Below, in pieces: positions 1-8,829 of a stretch of 52,132 nt of DNA. The DNA is from Clostridia bacterium (GTDB taxonomy: Bacteria > Bacillota > TC1 > UBA5767). The first letter of the stretch is position 1; each line of letters starts with the position of its first letter. A program made the position numbers and the translations under genes. The notes beneath the pieces are model-generated. The model ran no database searches. It worked only from the letters and a program-made list of their open reading frames with translations, and was not told the DNA's origin. The DNA is taken from the NCBI GenBank assembly GCA_030625965.1, contig DAOUPV010000008.1, positions 1 through 52,132 of the forward strand, written 5' to 3'.

Positions 1-25
1 AATACAAAAACATGGAGGTATTATT

Positions 26-1201
26 ATGAGAATTAACCACAACATGATGGCGATGAACGCACACCGTTACCTGAGTTCGACTGGTACCAAGCAGTCCAAG
101 TCTCTGGAGAAATTGAGTTCCGGTCTACGGATCAACAGTGCTAGCGATGATGCTGCCGGAATGGCTATTTCTGAGAAGATGAGATCACAGATTCGTGGTT
201 TGGACCAAGCGGGCAGCAATGCTCAAGACGGCATCTCATTGATTCAGACGGCAGAAGGTGCACTTCAGGAAGTAGACTCTATTCTTCAGAGAATGAGAGA
301 ACTGTCAGTACAGGCTGGTAATGACACCCTGGAGACTTCAGACAGAAACTCAATCGGTGATGAGCTGGTGGCTCTTCGTGAAGAAGTAAACCGCATTGCA
401 TCCGATACTGAGTTCAATGGCAAGACCCTGCTGGATGGGTCATTGCAGACTAATTTGGCAAGTACTGGTGTTCAAGTAGATGACACCGTTACACCGGCCG
501 GAGGTAGTGCAATCACTTTTGATGTAATAGATGTGAGTGGAGCTGAAGCAGATTCTACCTATGTCATTTCCAACACTGGCACTGCTCTCACATTGACATT
601 GGGTACGGAATCACAGACCATTACTGTTGGAGACATGACAGCAATTGGTGAGCAAACACTGGACTTCAGCGAGTTAGGAATCAGTGTTACATTGTCCGCA
701 GCTGATGCTAATGCTTTGAACACAGGTGCACTTCTTGCTGACGCTTTAACTGCTGGCGCTGACATCACTACGAGTGCAGATACTGGCAAGGCTTCATTCA
801 TGATTGGTGCAAATGAAGGTCAGAACATGTCTGTTGCTATTTCGGATATGAGTGCCGCAAGTTTAGGTACTGCTAATCTGGACACTTCTATTGCCAGTAA
901 TGCTGCAGTAGATACAGCTGACAAGGCAGAAGCGTTGGTAACCACTTTGGATACCGCAATCTCCTATGTCAACGAGCAGCGTGGTAAACTGGGTGCTTCC
1001 CAGAACAGACTGGAGCATACCATCAACAATCTGTCCACCACAGCTGAGAACCTGACTGCTTCCGAGTCAAGGATCCGTGACGTAGACATGGCCAAAGAGA
1101 TGATGAATTACACCAAGCTGAACATCCTGCAGCAGGCTGCACAGTCCATGCTGGCACAAGCAAATCAGGCACCTCAGGGCGTACTGAAGCTTCTTGGATA
1201 A
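26..1201 (+). CDS. hag: flagellin
   Basis: Structural subunit of the flagellar filament, exported by the flagellar type III system. The protein (391 aa) has the conserved N-terminal D0/D1 segment (starts MRINHN, with the [11 protein letters not shown] and DDAAGMAIS motifs in residues 1-140) and the conserved C-terminal D1/D0 segment ending [12 protein letters not shown]. The middle, about residues 145-285, is Thr/Ala/Asp-rich and variable, as expected for the surface-exposed D2/D3 part. A GGAGG site lies 8 nt before the ATG. The promoter lies left of the window. The gene stands alone, followed by its own terminator. The family assignment is secure; the symbol follows Gram-positive usage. Confidence 0.97.
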   Translation: MRINHNMMAMNAHRYLSSTGTKQSKSLEKLSSGLRINSASDDAAGMAISEKMRSQIRGLDQAGSNAQDGISLIQTAEGALQEVDSILQRMRELSVQAGNDTLETSDRNSIGDELVALREEVNRIASDTEFNGKTLLDGSLQTNLASTGVQVDDTVTPAGGSAITFDVIDVSGAEADSTYVISNTGTALTLTLGTESQTITVGDMTAIGEQTLDFSELGISVTLSAADANALNTGALLADALTAGADITTSADTGKASFMIGANEGQNMSVAISDMSAASLGTANLDTSIASNAAVDTADKAEALVTTLDTAISYVNEQRGKLGASQNRLEHTINNLSTTAENLTASESRIRDVDMAKEMMNYTKLNILQQAAQSMLAQANQAPQGVLKLLG

Positions 1202-1218
1202 GACAAAAGAGTAATGAG

Positions 1219-1252
1219 AGCGCTGTCCTCCTGGGATGGCGTTTCTTTTTAT
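1219..1252 (+). terminator. intrinsic terminator after flagellin
   Basis: A GC-rich hairpin (CGCTGTCC / GGGATGGCG, with two wobble pairs) is followed directly by TTTCTTTTT. It sits 20 nt after the flagellin stop codon. Confidence 0.8.
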
Positions 1253-1339
1253 TGAAGGGATTTGTTGGTTAAATAACTGCTGTCCAGCGTCTTCGTCGGC
1301 CCAAAGTCAATATATTTGATGCCTGATAGGACATAGGAT

Positions 1340-1368
1340 TTGACACGAGCCACTCGGATGCATATGAT
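1340..1368 (+). promoter_or_regulatory. sigma-A-type promoter of the T-box leader
   Basis: A perfect TTGACA -35 box is followed after 17 nt by TATGAT. Transcription would start near 1375, just ahead of the T-box stem I. Confidence 0.75.
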
Positions 1369-1374
1369 AAGGGA

Positions 1375-1634
1375 AAGTGCAAAATGATGATAAAAACGAT
1401 GACTGGAAACTAGTAATGATTTAGAAGCCAGACAGAGAGCTTTTGGTGCTGTGAAAAAGCAGGTGGAAAATCGTGAATTCACTCCATGAGTTGCACGCTG
1501 AAAGACGTAAGTCTCGAGGCTATGCCGGACCACCCGTTAACATGGAGAGCGACGAGCTCACAGAGGTCCTAAAGATGAAGACACGGTGGTACCGCGAATG
1601 AGAATTTGCCCATGTCATGTACAGGGCTTTTTTT
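1375..1634 (+). ncRNA. T-box riboswitch leader, probable Phe specifier
   Basis: The leader carries the T-box core ACGGTGGTACCGCG around 1584-1596, with an antiterminator bulge UGGU at 1587-1590, and ends in a terminator hairpin (GCCC-TGT / ACA-GGGC, one bulged A) plus T7 at 1608-1634. Stem I features are visible: AGAGAGC near 1435, then GTGAATTCACTCC near 1473, where the codon in the specifier position reads TTC (1478-1480), i.e. Phe. The bulge UGGU would pair with ACCA, an A discriminator, which suits tRNA-Phe; bacterial tRNA-Trp usually has G there. The leader should raise expression of the downstream ABC importer when tRNA charging falls. Confidence 0.85.
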
Positions 1635-1675
1635 ATATTTAGATTTTGCCAACTAGGCGTAAAACAGGAGGAAAT

Positions 1676-2650
1676 ATGAAGAATTTCACAAAAATGATGA
1701 GCACCCTTTTGGTGTTGATGATGCTTTTGATGGCAGGTTGTGCATCAGAGGAACCTTCAGAGCTTATTGAAATCGGTGTTATACAGTACGTGGAACACGT
1801 AGCGCTTGACGCATCCAGAGATGGTTTCATCGATGCGCTGGCTGATAGTGGCTATGTGGACGGTGATAACGTAAACATTGATGTGCAGAACGCACAGGCT
1901 GACCAGAGCAACTTGTCTACCATCAGCGACCGTTTTATTAGCAACAACGTAGACCTGGTTTTGGCTATTGCGACACCAGCGGCTCAGGCCATTGCTGGTA
2001 AGACTACCGAGATTCCTATTCTGGGAACGGCCATCACCGATTATGAAGTAGCAAGATTGGTTGATACCAACGAGATGCCAGGTGGCAACGTATCCGGCAC
2101 GACTGATATGAACCCCATCAAGGACCAGATCGATCTGTTGGTTGAATTGGCACCTGATGCCAAGACAGTAGGCGTTCTTTATACCTCCAGTGAAGATAAT
2201 TCCATTCTGCAGGCAGCTATAGCCAAAGAGGCCATAGAGGCTCTGGGCATGGAATATGTAGAAGTGACTGTGACTAACTCCAATGATGTGCAACAAGCTA
2301 CTCAGTCTATTGTTTCACAGTGTGATGCTATCTACATTCCTACGGACAATGTTTTCGCATCAGCTATGCCGATCGTTAGCGGTGTGACTATGGATTCCAA
2401 GACTCCGGTAATCTGCGGTGAGTCCGGAATGGTTATGGGCGGTGGCTTAGCAACATTGGGCATTAACTACTATGACTTAGGATACCAGACTGGTCTTATG
2501 GCGGCTCGCGTGCTTGCAGGCGAAGCAGTGCCAGCTGAAATGGCTATTGAATCGGCAACCGGTTTTGACTTTGCCATCAACGGAGAAGTGGCTGAGGCTA
2601 TTGGCCTTACCATTCCCGAGAATCTGGTCGAATATATAATCGAGCAGTAA
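1676..2650 (+). CDS. ABC importer substrate-binding lipoprotein, TrpX-like
   Basis: Extracytoplasmic solute receptor of an ABC importer of the family usually annotated as TrpX (ABC_sub_bind, PF04392). The 324-aa protein begins with a lipoprotein signal and lipobox LMAGC, then a periplasmic-binding fold with the family-like segment VDLVLAIATPAAQA. The ATG at 1676 is chosen over an upstream in-frame ATG at 1646 because it follows CAGGAGGAAAT at ideal spacing and opens the signal peptide. It is first in a three-gene operon controlled by the upstream T-box. The family is often assigned tryptophan, but the Phe specifier in the leader suggests phenylalanine or a related aromatic compound here; that is inference. 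Confidence 0.9.
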   Translation: MKNFTKMMSTLLVLMMLLMAGCASEEPSELIEIGVIQYVEHVALDASRDGFIDALADSGYVDGDNVNIDVQNAQADQSNLSTISDRFISNNVDLVLAIATPAAQAIAGKTTEIPILGTAITDYEVARLVDTNEMPGGNVSGTTDMNPIKDQIDLLVELAPDAKTVGVLYTSSEDNSILQAAIAKEAIEALGMEYVEVTVTNSNDVQQATQSIVSQCDAIYIPTDNVFASAMPIVSGVTMDSKTPVICGESGMVMGGGLATLGINYYDLGYQTGLMAARVLAGEAVPAEMAIESATGFDFAINGEVAEAIGLTIPENLVEYIIEQ

Positions 2651-2676
2651 ACTTGAGATAGAAACGAGGATGATTA

Positions 2677-3570
2677 ATGTTACAGATTTTACTAGGTGCA
2701 GTTTCACTGGGCCTCTTGTGGGCCGTGATGACTATCGGTGTCTATATCACTTACCGCATACTGAATATTGCCGATCTGAGCGTAGAGGGCAGCATCGCTA
2801 TGGGTGCGGCCATCGCGGCCCAAGGCATCATGAAGGGCATGAATCCCTTTGCGGCCACTGCGATGGCTTTTATCGGCGGTATGTCGGCTGGGCTTATCAC
2901 CGGGGCGCTGCATACTAGGCTCAAGATTCCGGCGCTTTTGTCAGGGATTCTCACCATGATTGCCCTCTATTCGGTCAATCTGAGAATTTTGGGCAAGGCT
3001 AACCTGTCGCTGTTGCGTTTGGAAACTGTTTATACAGGATTGCAGAGCATGGGTGTTGGCAGAAACGATTCAGTAATCGTTCTGGGAATGCTCAGCGTTT
3101 CGGCGCTGATCGTTGTGCTCTACTGGTTCTTCGGAACGGAAATTGGCTGTGCGATACGTGCGACAGGTAACAATCCCCAAATGGCCCGTGCCCAAGGAAT
3201 CAATACCGACAACATGATCATTTTGGGACTGGTCATCAGTAACGGCCTAGTGGCTCTTAGTGGGGCTTTAATTGCCCAGAGCCAGAGCTTTGCCGACGTG
3301 CAGATGGGCATCGGATCCATCGTCATCGGTCTAGCTTCGGTCATCATCGGGGAGGTACTGTTCGGCAAGAAGAGCTTCTTCAGCCGTTTGGTATCCCTAG
3401 TTTTGGGTGCCATCAGCTACAGGGTAATCATCGCCTTGGTACTGCGTTTGGGTATGCCGGCCAACGACCTGAAGCTGTTTACAGCTCTGACCGTGGCTAT
3501 CGCCCTGTCTCTACCGGTACTCCGTGGCTATCTGGAACCTCTCAAGAAGTCTATGAAGGGGGGGCGTTAG
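2677..3570 (+). CDS. ABC importer permease, TrpY-like
   Basis: Membrane permease of the importer whose receptor is encoded just upstream. The 297-aa protein is almost wholly hydrophobic, with about eight to nine predicted membrane segments, and contains the segment YRILNIADLSVEGSIAMGAA typical of the BPD_transp_2 permeases that partner PF04392 receptors. A GAGGATGATTA ribosome site precedes the ATG. It lies 26 nt after the receptor gene, and 1 nt separates its stop from the ATPase start, so it is clearly in the same operon. Confidence 0.9.
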   Translation: MLQILLGAVSLGLLWAVMTIGVYITYRILNIADLSVEGSIAMGAAIAAQGIMKGMNPFAATAMAFIGGMSAGLITGALHTRLKIPALLSGILTMIALYSVNLRILGKANLSLLRLETVYTGLQSMGVGRNDSVIVLGMLSVSALIVVLYWFFGTEIGCAIRATGNNPQMARAQGINTDNMIILGLVISNGLVALSGALIAQSQSFADVQMGIGSIVIGLASVIIGEVLFGKKSFFSRLVSLVLGAISYRVIIALVLRLGMPANDLKLFTALTVAIALSLPVLRGYLEPLKKSMKGGR

Positions 3571-3571
3571 G

Positions 3572-4369
3572 ATGCTTAACATAAAGAATGTGAGCAAGAC
3601 GTTTAACCTGGGGACTGTCAATGAGAAAGCGGCTCTGAAGAATATCAACCTGATGCTCGAGGAAGGTGACTTCGTCACCTTGATCGGCGGGAATGGTGCC
3701 GGAAAATCTACCATGCTTAACTGCGTGGCCGGGGTGTACGGCGTGGAAGCCGGTAATATCTTCATCGACGGCAAAGAGGTAACCAAATTGCCAGAGCATC
3801 GGCGTGCTGCCCTGATCGGCCGGGTATTCCAGGATCCGATGATGGGTACCGCTGCCAGTATGGGTATCGAAGAGAACCTGGCCTTGGCATATCGCCGTGG
3901 ACAGCTTAGAACCTTGCGTTGGGGTATTAGTCATCAGGAGAAAGAACTCTTTAAGGAACTGCTGAGTTCCTTGGGATTGGGACTGGAAAACCGCATGACA
4001 GACAAGGTGGGACTCTTATCGGGAGGACAGCGCCAGGCGCTGACCCTGGTGATGGCGACCTTGATCCGTCCCCGCATCCTACTCTTGGATGAGCATACCG
4101 CGGCCTTGGATCCCAAGACAGCGGACAAGGTGCTGGAACTGAGTGATCATTTCATCGAGGAAAGCGGTCTGACTACCTTGATGGTCACTCACAACATGCG
4201 CCATGCCATCAAGCACGGAAATCGCTTGGTGATGATGCATGAAGGTCACATCATCCTGGATATCAAGGGTGAGGAGAAAATGAATCTGACGGTGGAAGAC
4301 CTTATGCAGAGATTCGGTAAGGCCAGTGGTGAGGAATTCGCCAACGACCGGGCTTTGCTGTCGGAATAA
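3572..4369 (+). CDS. ABC importer ATPase, TrpZ-like
   Basis: Cytoplasmic ATPase powering the upstream importer (265 aa). Visible motifs are Walker A GGNGAGKST (about residue 39), ABC signature LLSGGQRQA (about 147) and Walker B LLLDEHTAALDP (about 169), followed by the switch His in MVTHNM. The His-Thr after the Walker B Glu in place of Pro-Thr is common in this subfamily. It closes the T-box-controlled operon and is followed by a hairpin. Confidence 0.93.
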   Translation: MLNIKNVSKTFNLGTVNEKAALKNINLMLEEGDFVTLIGGNGAGKSTMLNCVAGVYGVEAGNIFIDGKEVTKLPEHRRAALIGRVFQDPMMGTAASMGIEENLALAYRRGQLRTLRWGISHQEKELFKELLSSLGLGLENRMTDKVGLLSGGQRQALTLVMATLIRPRILLLDEHTAALDPKTADKVLELSDHFIEESGLTTLMVTHNMRHAIKHGNRLVMMHEGHIILDIKGEEKMNLTVEDLMQRFGKASGEEFANDRALLSE

Positions 4370-4388
4370 GTATAAGAAATAATATCTA

Positions 4389-4415
4389 GAGCGCTATCTC
4401 TAACGGGTAGCGCTC
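4389..4415 (+). terminator. terminator of the T-box ABC operon
   Basis: An 8-bp perfect stem (GAGCGCTA / TAGCGCTC) with an 11-nt loop lies 20 nt after the ATPase stop. The T tract is weak, so efficiency is uncertain. Confidence 0.6.
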
Positions 4416-4544
4416 TTAGTATGTTTGAAGGCAGATAGAATTCCAAGGGAACGGGAAAGTAACACTAGGCCCTCGAATCCCGGTGTCAATTGTGGTATCG
4501 TATGAAGAGATAACGGCTTTGGCTGTATGAAAGGAATGAACGTC

Positions 4545-4793
4545 ATGGAGGGCCAAATCACCCTGAATAACTTTCTGCCCATGGATCATCTGATTGAATT
4601 GGGCAAAGTACCAAATCTTAGCTTTTACCAGATGGATGAAGATAACCCGAAGGACGGTTCGTTTTTCAAGAGCCTCAGGGAGACCGGAATAGAATACGGA
4701 GCCACGATGATTTTTCAACGTGGTGAGCTAAAAGTCAAGTTGCGATGTATCAGGATTGAGGGACAGGCCTGTTACTGGCGGAAAATAAGGTAG
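4545..4793 (+). CDS. small protein of unknown function
   Basis: An 82-aa soluble protein beginning MEGQITLNNFLPM. I do not recognise the family. It has no signal peptide, no membrane segment and a basic C-terminus (YWRKIR). Two earlier in-frame ATGs exist (4527 and 4536), but the only Shine-Dalgarno-like run (AAAGGA) is best placed for 4545. It is a single-gene unit between two terminators. It could be a relic of a mobile element, but nothing around it proves that. Confidence 0.45.
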   Translation: MEGQITLNNFLPMDHLIELGKVPNLSFYQMDEDNPKDGSFFKSLRETGIEYGATMIFQRGELKVKLRCIRIEGQACYWRKIR

Positions 4794-4910
4794 TAATTAG
4801 CTACTGTATAAGTAGTCTAAGCAGGGTGAAGTCATCTTGATATTAGATTACACATATATTAAGAGATAATGAAAGTTTGTAGAAGTAGCGATAATCAATA
4901 GATAAATGAA

Positions 4911-4932
4911 GCGCCCTCGTATGAGGGCGCTT
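4911..4932 (-). terminator. bidirectional terminator
   Basis: A perfect 8-bp stem GCGCCCTC / GAGGGCGC with a 4-nt loop sits 14 nt past the stop of the glycerol-channel gene. On the minus strand it is followed by TTCATTTATC, and on the plus strand by TTTCTGTT, so it can stop transcription from both sides. Confidence 0.8.
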
Positions 4933-4945
4933 TCTGTTGGAATAG

Positions 4946-5782
4946 TTACTGCTGCTCTGCGGTACGTTGCATCTCGCAGGCACAGGTTTCTTTCTCTTTT
5001 TTCATCAAGGGTTCCAAGACCCTGGTAAAGAGGATTCCGGCCACTTGGCCACCCAGGATGGGGGCCAGGATATAGATCCAGAAGAAGCCTCCGGACTGGT
5101 CCGGGAAAGCAGCGCTACCCCAGCCGAAAATCCAAGCAACCAGGCGGGGGCCCAGGTCACGTGCCGGATTGAGACCCGCTTGGGTCAAGGGGGCGATGAA
5201 ACCGATGATGGCTGTCACTGTTATACCGATGAAGACCGGGGCCAGATTGTTGTCCGGACGTCCCAGGTTACAGCCTTCGGTCAGAGAAAAGATCATCAGG
5301 ACTAATAGGAAAGTGCCAATTCCTTCAGCGGCCATGGCCAACGGCAGGGAAACTACTGAAGTGCTACCTGGTTGCATATAGTATTCTCCGAACATTTTGG
5401 CTGTTTGAATAGAGGCAATTGAACCTCGGGTGATCTGGTTCAGCGTTTCGTAGGCCACGATGGAAGGGTTAAACAGCAGATACAAAATGAGTCCAGCCAA
5501 AAAGGCGCCTAGGAATTGTGCGGCCAGATAGACAGGCAGTTTCCGTAGAAGCATCCTTTTGTTTACAACCATGGCGATGGAGACGGCAGGGTTGAGGTGG
5601 GAACAGGAGAGATGCCTGGTGGCGTAGATAGCCAGGCTGACTCCGATGCCCCATAATAGAGCAATTTGCATCAATCCCTGGTGGGCATCAAAAAGTATGG
5701 ATACGGCGACTGCGCCACAACCGAACAGGACCAGTAAAAATGTTCCTAAAAATTCTCCTATGAATTCACGCGTATATTTCAT
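4946..5782 (-). CDS. glpF: glycerol facilitator (MIP/aquaglyceroporin family)
   Basis: Membrane channel for glycerol and small neutral solutes. The 278-aa protein has six hydrophobic segments and both half-helix NPA motifs, HLNPAVSIAM and GLNPARDLGPR. The Asp after NPAR is the usual mark of glycerol facilitators rather than water-only aquaporins. The start is the ATG at 5782 (MKYTREF), preceded by CTGGAGGTTTTGAT; an upstream in-frame ATG would add a 43-residue tail that does not fit the family. The gene is alone, with no glycerol kinase or dehydrogenase beside it. The C-terminus carries two Cys (CACEM), which is unremarkable. Confidence 0.93.
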   Translation of the reverse strand: MKYTREFIGEFLGTFLLVLFGCGAVAVSILFDAHQGLMQIALLWGIGVSLAIYATRHLSCSHLNPAVSIAMVVNKRMLLRKLPVYLAAQFLGAFLAGLILYLLFNPSIVAYETLNQITRGSIASIQTAKMFGEYYMQPGSTSVVSLPLAMAAEGIGTFLLVLMIFSLTEGCNLGRPDNNLAPVFIGITVTAIIGFIAPLTQAGLNPARDLGPRLVAWIFGWGSAAFPDQSGGFFWIYILAPILGGQVAGILFTRVLEPLMKKEKETCACEMQRTAEQQ

Positions 5783-6217
5783 ATCAAAACCTCCAGTATG
5801 ATTTCGAATAGTCAAAACACTGTTGGGAGCTCCTGGCAGAACCCCTTCTTCTACTAGAATTATATCCTGCCACCTGATAGGCGTGATATATAGAAGTGTC
5901 CAAAATATCAAGAGTCAATGTGCTATTAGGTAGCATAAATCATAATGATGATTGATATATACGTGATTTGCACAAGGAATCTCTAAATCGAGAAGGGGTA
6001 TGTTACCACACCATGCATTTCTTCCTTCTAAGAAGTAGAAGAGATTGTATAGTTAGGTTGAAATTACTGAAGAAGCGCAGGTATGATTCCAGAATCGTTA
6101 ATCCGCGTGTACCAGATTGGCCCCTTAATCTTTTGGATGATAAGATATTATTATCTAGGAATACGATTGGATGCCCTAGCTATATATTAGGGCGGCATGC
6201 GACCGGAGGAAACTGGA
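5783..6217. other. intergenic region between two divergent genes
   Basis: This 435-nt AT-rich stretch must hold the promoters of glpF (minus) and the toroid-protein gene (plus). I see no confident -35/-10 pair, riboswitch or repeat. An open frame at 5968-6282 lacks a ribosome site and family resemblance and is not called. Confidence 0.5.
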
Positions 6218-7141
6218 ATGGAAATGAAAATAGTGGAATGGTTGCTCGAGGGTCCTCCGTGGTTGCAGTATGCCGTACATAAGCAGTTGTTGGGTAGCCA
6301 ACCTGACGCACAAACCATCAAAGATCAGCAAATTCAAGGTTTGATTGATGTGCTTTTGGGTGAGTATGGGCTGGACAGCATCATGGATGGAACGGCCGCC
6401 TATAAGAAGGAAGCGTTTTGGTACCTATATTTTTTAGCGGATATAGGATTTACTGCTGCTGATTTGTCCCTAGAGAGTGAACTGCAAAGAATACTTGAGC
6501 TAGAAGACGAGAATCACAAGTTTCTGTTGTCTCAGGAGATGAAACCGGATTATTTTTGCATCTCATCTATTCTGCTATCTTCCCTGGCCCAGATGTCGGA
6601 GGTCTGCAAGACGAAGCTCTTGCCCCATGTGGATACAATCTTGGAAGCACAGCGTTTTGATGGCGGTTGGCACTGTGCTAAGAGCCGGGCGGTAGGAGGG
6701 CGGTTGGAGCATTCTGATTCATGTCCCATGGATAACCTGAATATCTTGATGCTTCTCAGTAGGTATGAAGCTTTCAGGGAGGACCCACGACTGGATGGTG
6801 CCATAGATCTACTTCTGAGGCATTGGGAAAGCCGTGATGATAAATGGAGACCGTATGGTTTCGGCGTGGGCACTCAGTACATGAAACTCAGATACCCCGA
6901 AGAGAAATACGGGATATTGCGTGTTCTGGATGTGCTGTCCTGTTATCCTCATGCTCTTCAGAGTGAGGCCTGCGGTAGTATGTTCGAAGCAGTGAAACGA
7001 AAATCACCTGAGGGACGGTATATGGCAGAATCAGCTAGGCAATCTTTCAATGAATTTGACTTTGGCCAGAAAAGAGAGCCTAGCCGTTGGATAACTTTCC
7101 TGGTAACTAGAATAGAGAAGAGGATGGAAAACGGAAACTAG
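6218..7141 (+). CDS. alpha/alpha-toroid protein, terpenoid-cyclase/prenyltransferase-like fold
   Basis: A 307-aa soluble protein with repeated helical pairs. It resembles the terpenoid-cyclase/prenyltransferase toroid family, best seen in the QRFDGGWHC segment (about residues 145-153), which looks like a QW-type motif. No DxDD or similar cyclase motif is visible, so enzymatic activity is doubtful. The ATG at 6218 is chosen because it follows CGGAGGAAACTGG; the ATG at 6197 has no such site. It is a single gene followed by a strong hairpin. Function unknown. Confidence 0.7.
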   Translation: MEMKIVEWLLEGPPWLQYAVHKQLLGSQPDAQTIKDQQIQGLIDVLLGEYGLDSIMDGTAAYKKEAFWYLYFLADIGFTAADLSLESELQRILELEDENHKFLLSQEMKPDYFCISSILLSSLAQMSEVCKTKLLPHVDTILEAQRFDGGWHCAKSRAVGGRLEHSDSCPMDNLNILMLLSRYEAFREDPRLDGAIDLLLRHWESRDDKWRPYGFGVGTQYMKLRYPEEKYGILRVLDVLSCYPHALQSEACGSMFEAVKRKSPEGRYMAESARQSFNEFDFGQKREPSRWITFLVTRIEKRMENGN

Positions 7142-7200
7142 GGAATCGGTCCCGGTGGCCATCCTTCTTTCTGAATCAGAGAGTGTGAGAAAATCAGAAA

Positions 7201-7237
7201 AGGAGTATCTGCCCAAATGAGCAGATACTCCTTTCTT
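7201..7237. terminator. bidirectional terminator between the toroid gene and pdxT
   Basis: A perfect 12-bp stem AGGAGTATCTGC / GCAGATACTCCT with an 8-nt loop has TTTCTT on the plus side and TTTTCTGATTTTC on the minus side, serving both convergent genes. Confidence 0.88.
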
Positions 7238-7274
7238 AAGGTTATTGGGAGGAATTTCCATCGAATCAGGTTAT

Positions 7275-7859
7275 CTAATGCGATTGTTTAGACTCTCTGA
7301 CCATCTGGATGAAATACCTGTGTACGTCAGTATGCTCGGTGAGCTCGGGATGGAAGGAGGTGACCAGCATGTTGTCCTGCTTAGCGGCCACGATCTTATG
7401 TTCTATCATAGTCAGCACCTGTACAGAATCGCCATGACTGACGATATAAGGTGCACGGATGAACACCAGGGGCAAAGCCCGGTCGCATATGGGAGGCAGC
7501 GGTAGTTCGGCTATGAAGCTGTCCATCTGGCTACCGTAGGCGTTCCTCTTGACCCGGATGTCCATGACACCCAGATGGCCGGACTCACCTTCAATAGAGT
7601 CAGCCAAGAGGATCATCCCTGCGCAGGTCCCATAGACTGGCATGCCATCTTGTATCCGCTCTTTCAGTAGGTCTACCAGCTTGAAGGCATGGAGCATCTT
7701 AGCGATGGCCGTACTCTCCCCGCCGGGGATTATCAGACCGTCGAGGGACGAGAGGTCCGCAGGTGTCTTGGCCCGGACGGCCTCCACGTCGGGAATCTGC
7801 TGCAGATGATGTATGTGTTCCTCGACCGAGCCCTGGATATCCAGCACCCCGATTCTCAT
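7275..7859 (-). CDS. pdxT: pyridoxal 5'-phosphate synthase glutaminase subunit
   Basis: Class I glutaminase that hydrolyses glutamine and passes ammonia to PdxS for PLP synthesis. The 194-aa protein shows the N-terminal MRIGVLDIQGSVEEH, the nucleophile elbow YGTCAGM (catalytic Cys) and the His-x-Glu pair in SFHPEL. The ATG at 7859 fits the family N-terminus; an in-frame ATG three codons earlier overlaps the pdxS stop. It lies 2 nt after pdxS, so the two are co-transcribed. Confidence 0.96.
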   Translation of the reverse strand: MRIGVLDIQGSVEEHIHHLQQIPDVEAVRAKTPADLSSLDGLIIPGGESTAIAKMLHAFKLVDLLKERIQDGMPVYGTCAGMILLADSIEGESGHLGVMDIRVKRNAYGSQMDSFIAELPLPPICDRALPLVFIRAPYIVSHGDSVQVLTMIEHKIVAAKQDNMLVTSFHPELTEHTDVHRYFIQMVRESKQSH

Positions 7860-7861
7860 GG

Positions 7862-8734
7862 TTACCATCCTCTGGCTGCGTAAACCTGGTTGATCTCGTC
7901 CATATTGATGCCGACCATGGGCTCTCCCAGGTCTTCGGATACTTCGGCCACGATCAAGGGATCGTTGAAATAGGTGACGGCCTTGACGATGGCTTCTGCC
8001 CGCTTCTTGGGATTGGCGGATTTGAAGATGCCGGATCCCACGAATACACCGTCGCATCCCAACTGCATCATCAGTGCGGCGTCCGCTGGTGTGGCGATAC
8101 CGCCGGCAGCGAAATTGACTACTGGGAGGTGTCCTTCCTTAGCCACTTGTTCCACCAGATGGAAGGGGGCGCCCATCTCCTTGGCTGCGCTCATTAGCTC
8201 TTCGGAGTCCATGGTGCGGATGGATCTTATGTCTTTGTTGATCTGGCGCATATGACGCACGGCTTCCACAACGTTACCAGTGCCGGCCTCACCCTTGGTT
8301 CGGATCATCGAGGCTCCTTCGCCGATTCTTCTCAGGGCTTCACCCAGATTTCTGGCGCCGCAGACGAAGGGGATGGCGAACGCTCTCTTGTCGATGTGAT
8401 ACTCTTCGTCGGCCGGTGTCAGCACTTCGCTCTCATCGATGTAGTCGGCCTTAATGGCTTCCAGGACTTTTGCTTCCATGATGTGTCCAATGCGCACCTT
8501 GGCCATGACAGGGATGCTTACGGCTTCTTGGATGCTCTTGATCATCTTGGGATCGCTCATCCTGGCCACACCGCCGTCTTTTCTGATGTCAGCAGGCACT
8601 CGTTCCAGAGCCATTACTGCAACAGCACCAGCTTCTTCGGCGATTCTCGCTTGTTCCGCAGTAACCACATCCATGATTACGCCACCTTTAAGCATCTGTG
8701 CCAGGTTCTTGTTCAGTTCGTATCTTTGATTCAT
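7862..8734 (-). CDS. pdxS: pyridoxal 5'-phosphate synthase lyase subunit
   Basis: Makes PLP from ribose 5-phosphate, glyceraldehyde 3-phosphate and ammonia, working in a 12+12 complex with PdxT. The 290-aa TIM-barrel protein shows GVIMDV (substrate-binding Asp), MAKVRIGH (Schiff-base Lys) and [15 protein letters not shown] (second Lys and phosphate loop). The ATG at 8734 follows GGAGGTCAAC. It is first in the pdxST operon, with a near-consensus promoter and palindromic operators upstream. Confidence 0.98.
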   Translation of the reverse strand: MNQRYELNKNLAQMLKGGVIMDVVTAEQARIAEEAGAVAVMALERVPADIRKDGGVARMSDPKMIKSIQEAVSIPVMAKVRIGHIMEAKVLEAIKADYIDESEVLTPADEEYHIDKRAFAIPFVCGARNLGEALRRIGEGASMIRTKGEAGTGNVVEAVRHMRQINKDIRSIRTMDSEELMSAAKEMGAPFHLVEQVAKEGHLPVVNFAAGGIATPADAALMMQLGCDGVFVGSGIFKSANPKKRAEAIVKAVTYFNDPLIVAEVSEDLGEPMVGINMDEINQVYAARGW

Positions 8735-8747
8735 GTTGACCTCCAAA

Positions 8748-8761
8748 TTGTAGTAATACAA
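8748..8761. promoter_or_regulatory. palindromic operator TTGTA-N4-TACAA, promoter-proximal
   Basis: TTGTAGTAATACAA has perfect TTGTA/TACAA half-sites around a 4-nt centre and lies directly downstream of the pdxS -10 box, over or just after the start of transcription. A repressor bound here would block initiation. The cognate regulator is not in the window; a MocR-type PdxR is a reasonable guess. Confidence 0.6.
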
Positions 8762-8764
8762 TCG

Positions 8765-8792
8765 ATTCTAGCGTCACAGCGGAAATTGTCAA
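8765..8792 (-). promoter_or_regulatory. pdxST promoter
   Basis: On the minus strand, TTGACA (8792-8787) and TAGAAT (8770-8765) are separated by 16 nt. It sits between two TTGTA-N4-TACAA palindromes. Confidence 0.75.
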
Positions 8793-8815
8793 TGAAGATA
8801 TGGATTAACCAATGA

Positions 8816-8829
8816 TTGTATCGATACAA
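8816..8829. promoter_or_regulatory. palindromic operator TTGTA-N4-TACAA, upstream copy
   Basis: TTGTATCGATACAA is a perfect 14-bp palindrome with the same half-sites and spacing as the copy at 8748-8761, and lies about 25 bp upstream of the pdxS -35 box. A looser third copy (TTGTACCGATACGA) is at 9020-9033. Confidence 0.6.

Noticed and set aside
1639-2296. Minus-strand ORFs across the TrpX-like gene
   Set aside because: They mirror codon bias of the real gene and show no family features.
4527-4544. Earlier ATG starts for the 82-aa orphan
   Set aside because: Only the ATG at 4545 has a Shine-Dalgarno-like run at workable distance.
5968-6282. A 104-aa ORF upstream of the toroid-protein gene
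   Set aside because: No ribosome site, low-complexity basic composition, and overlap with the better-supported start at 6218.
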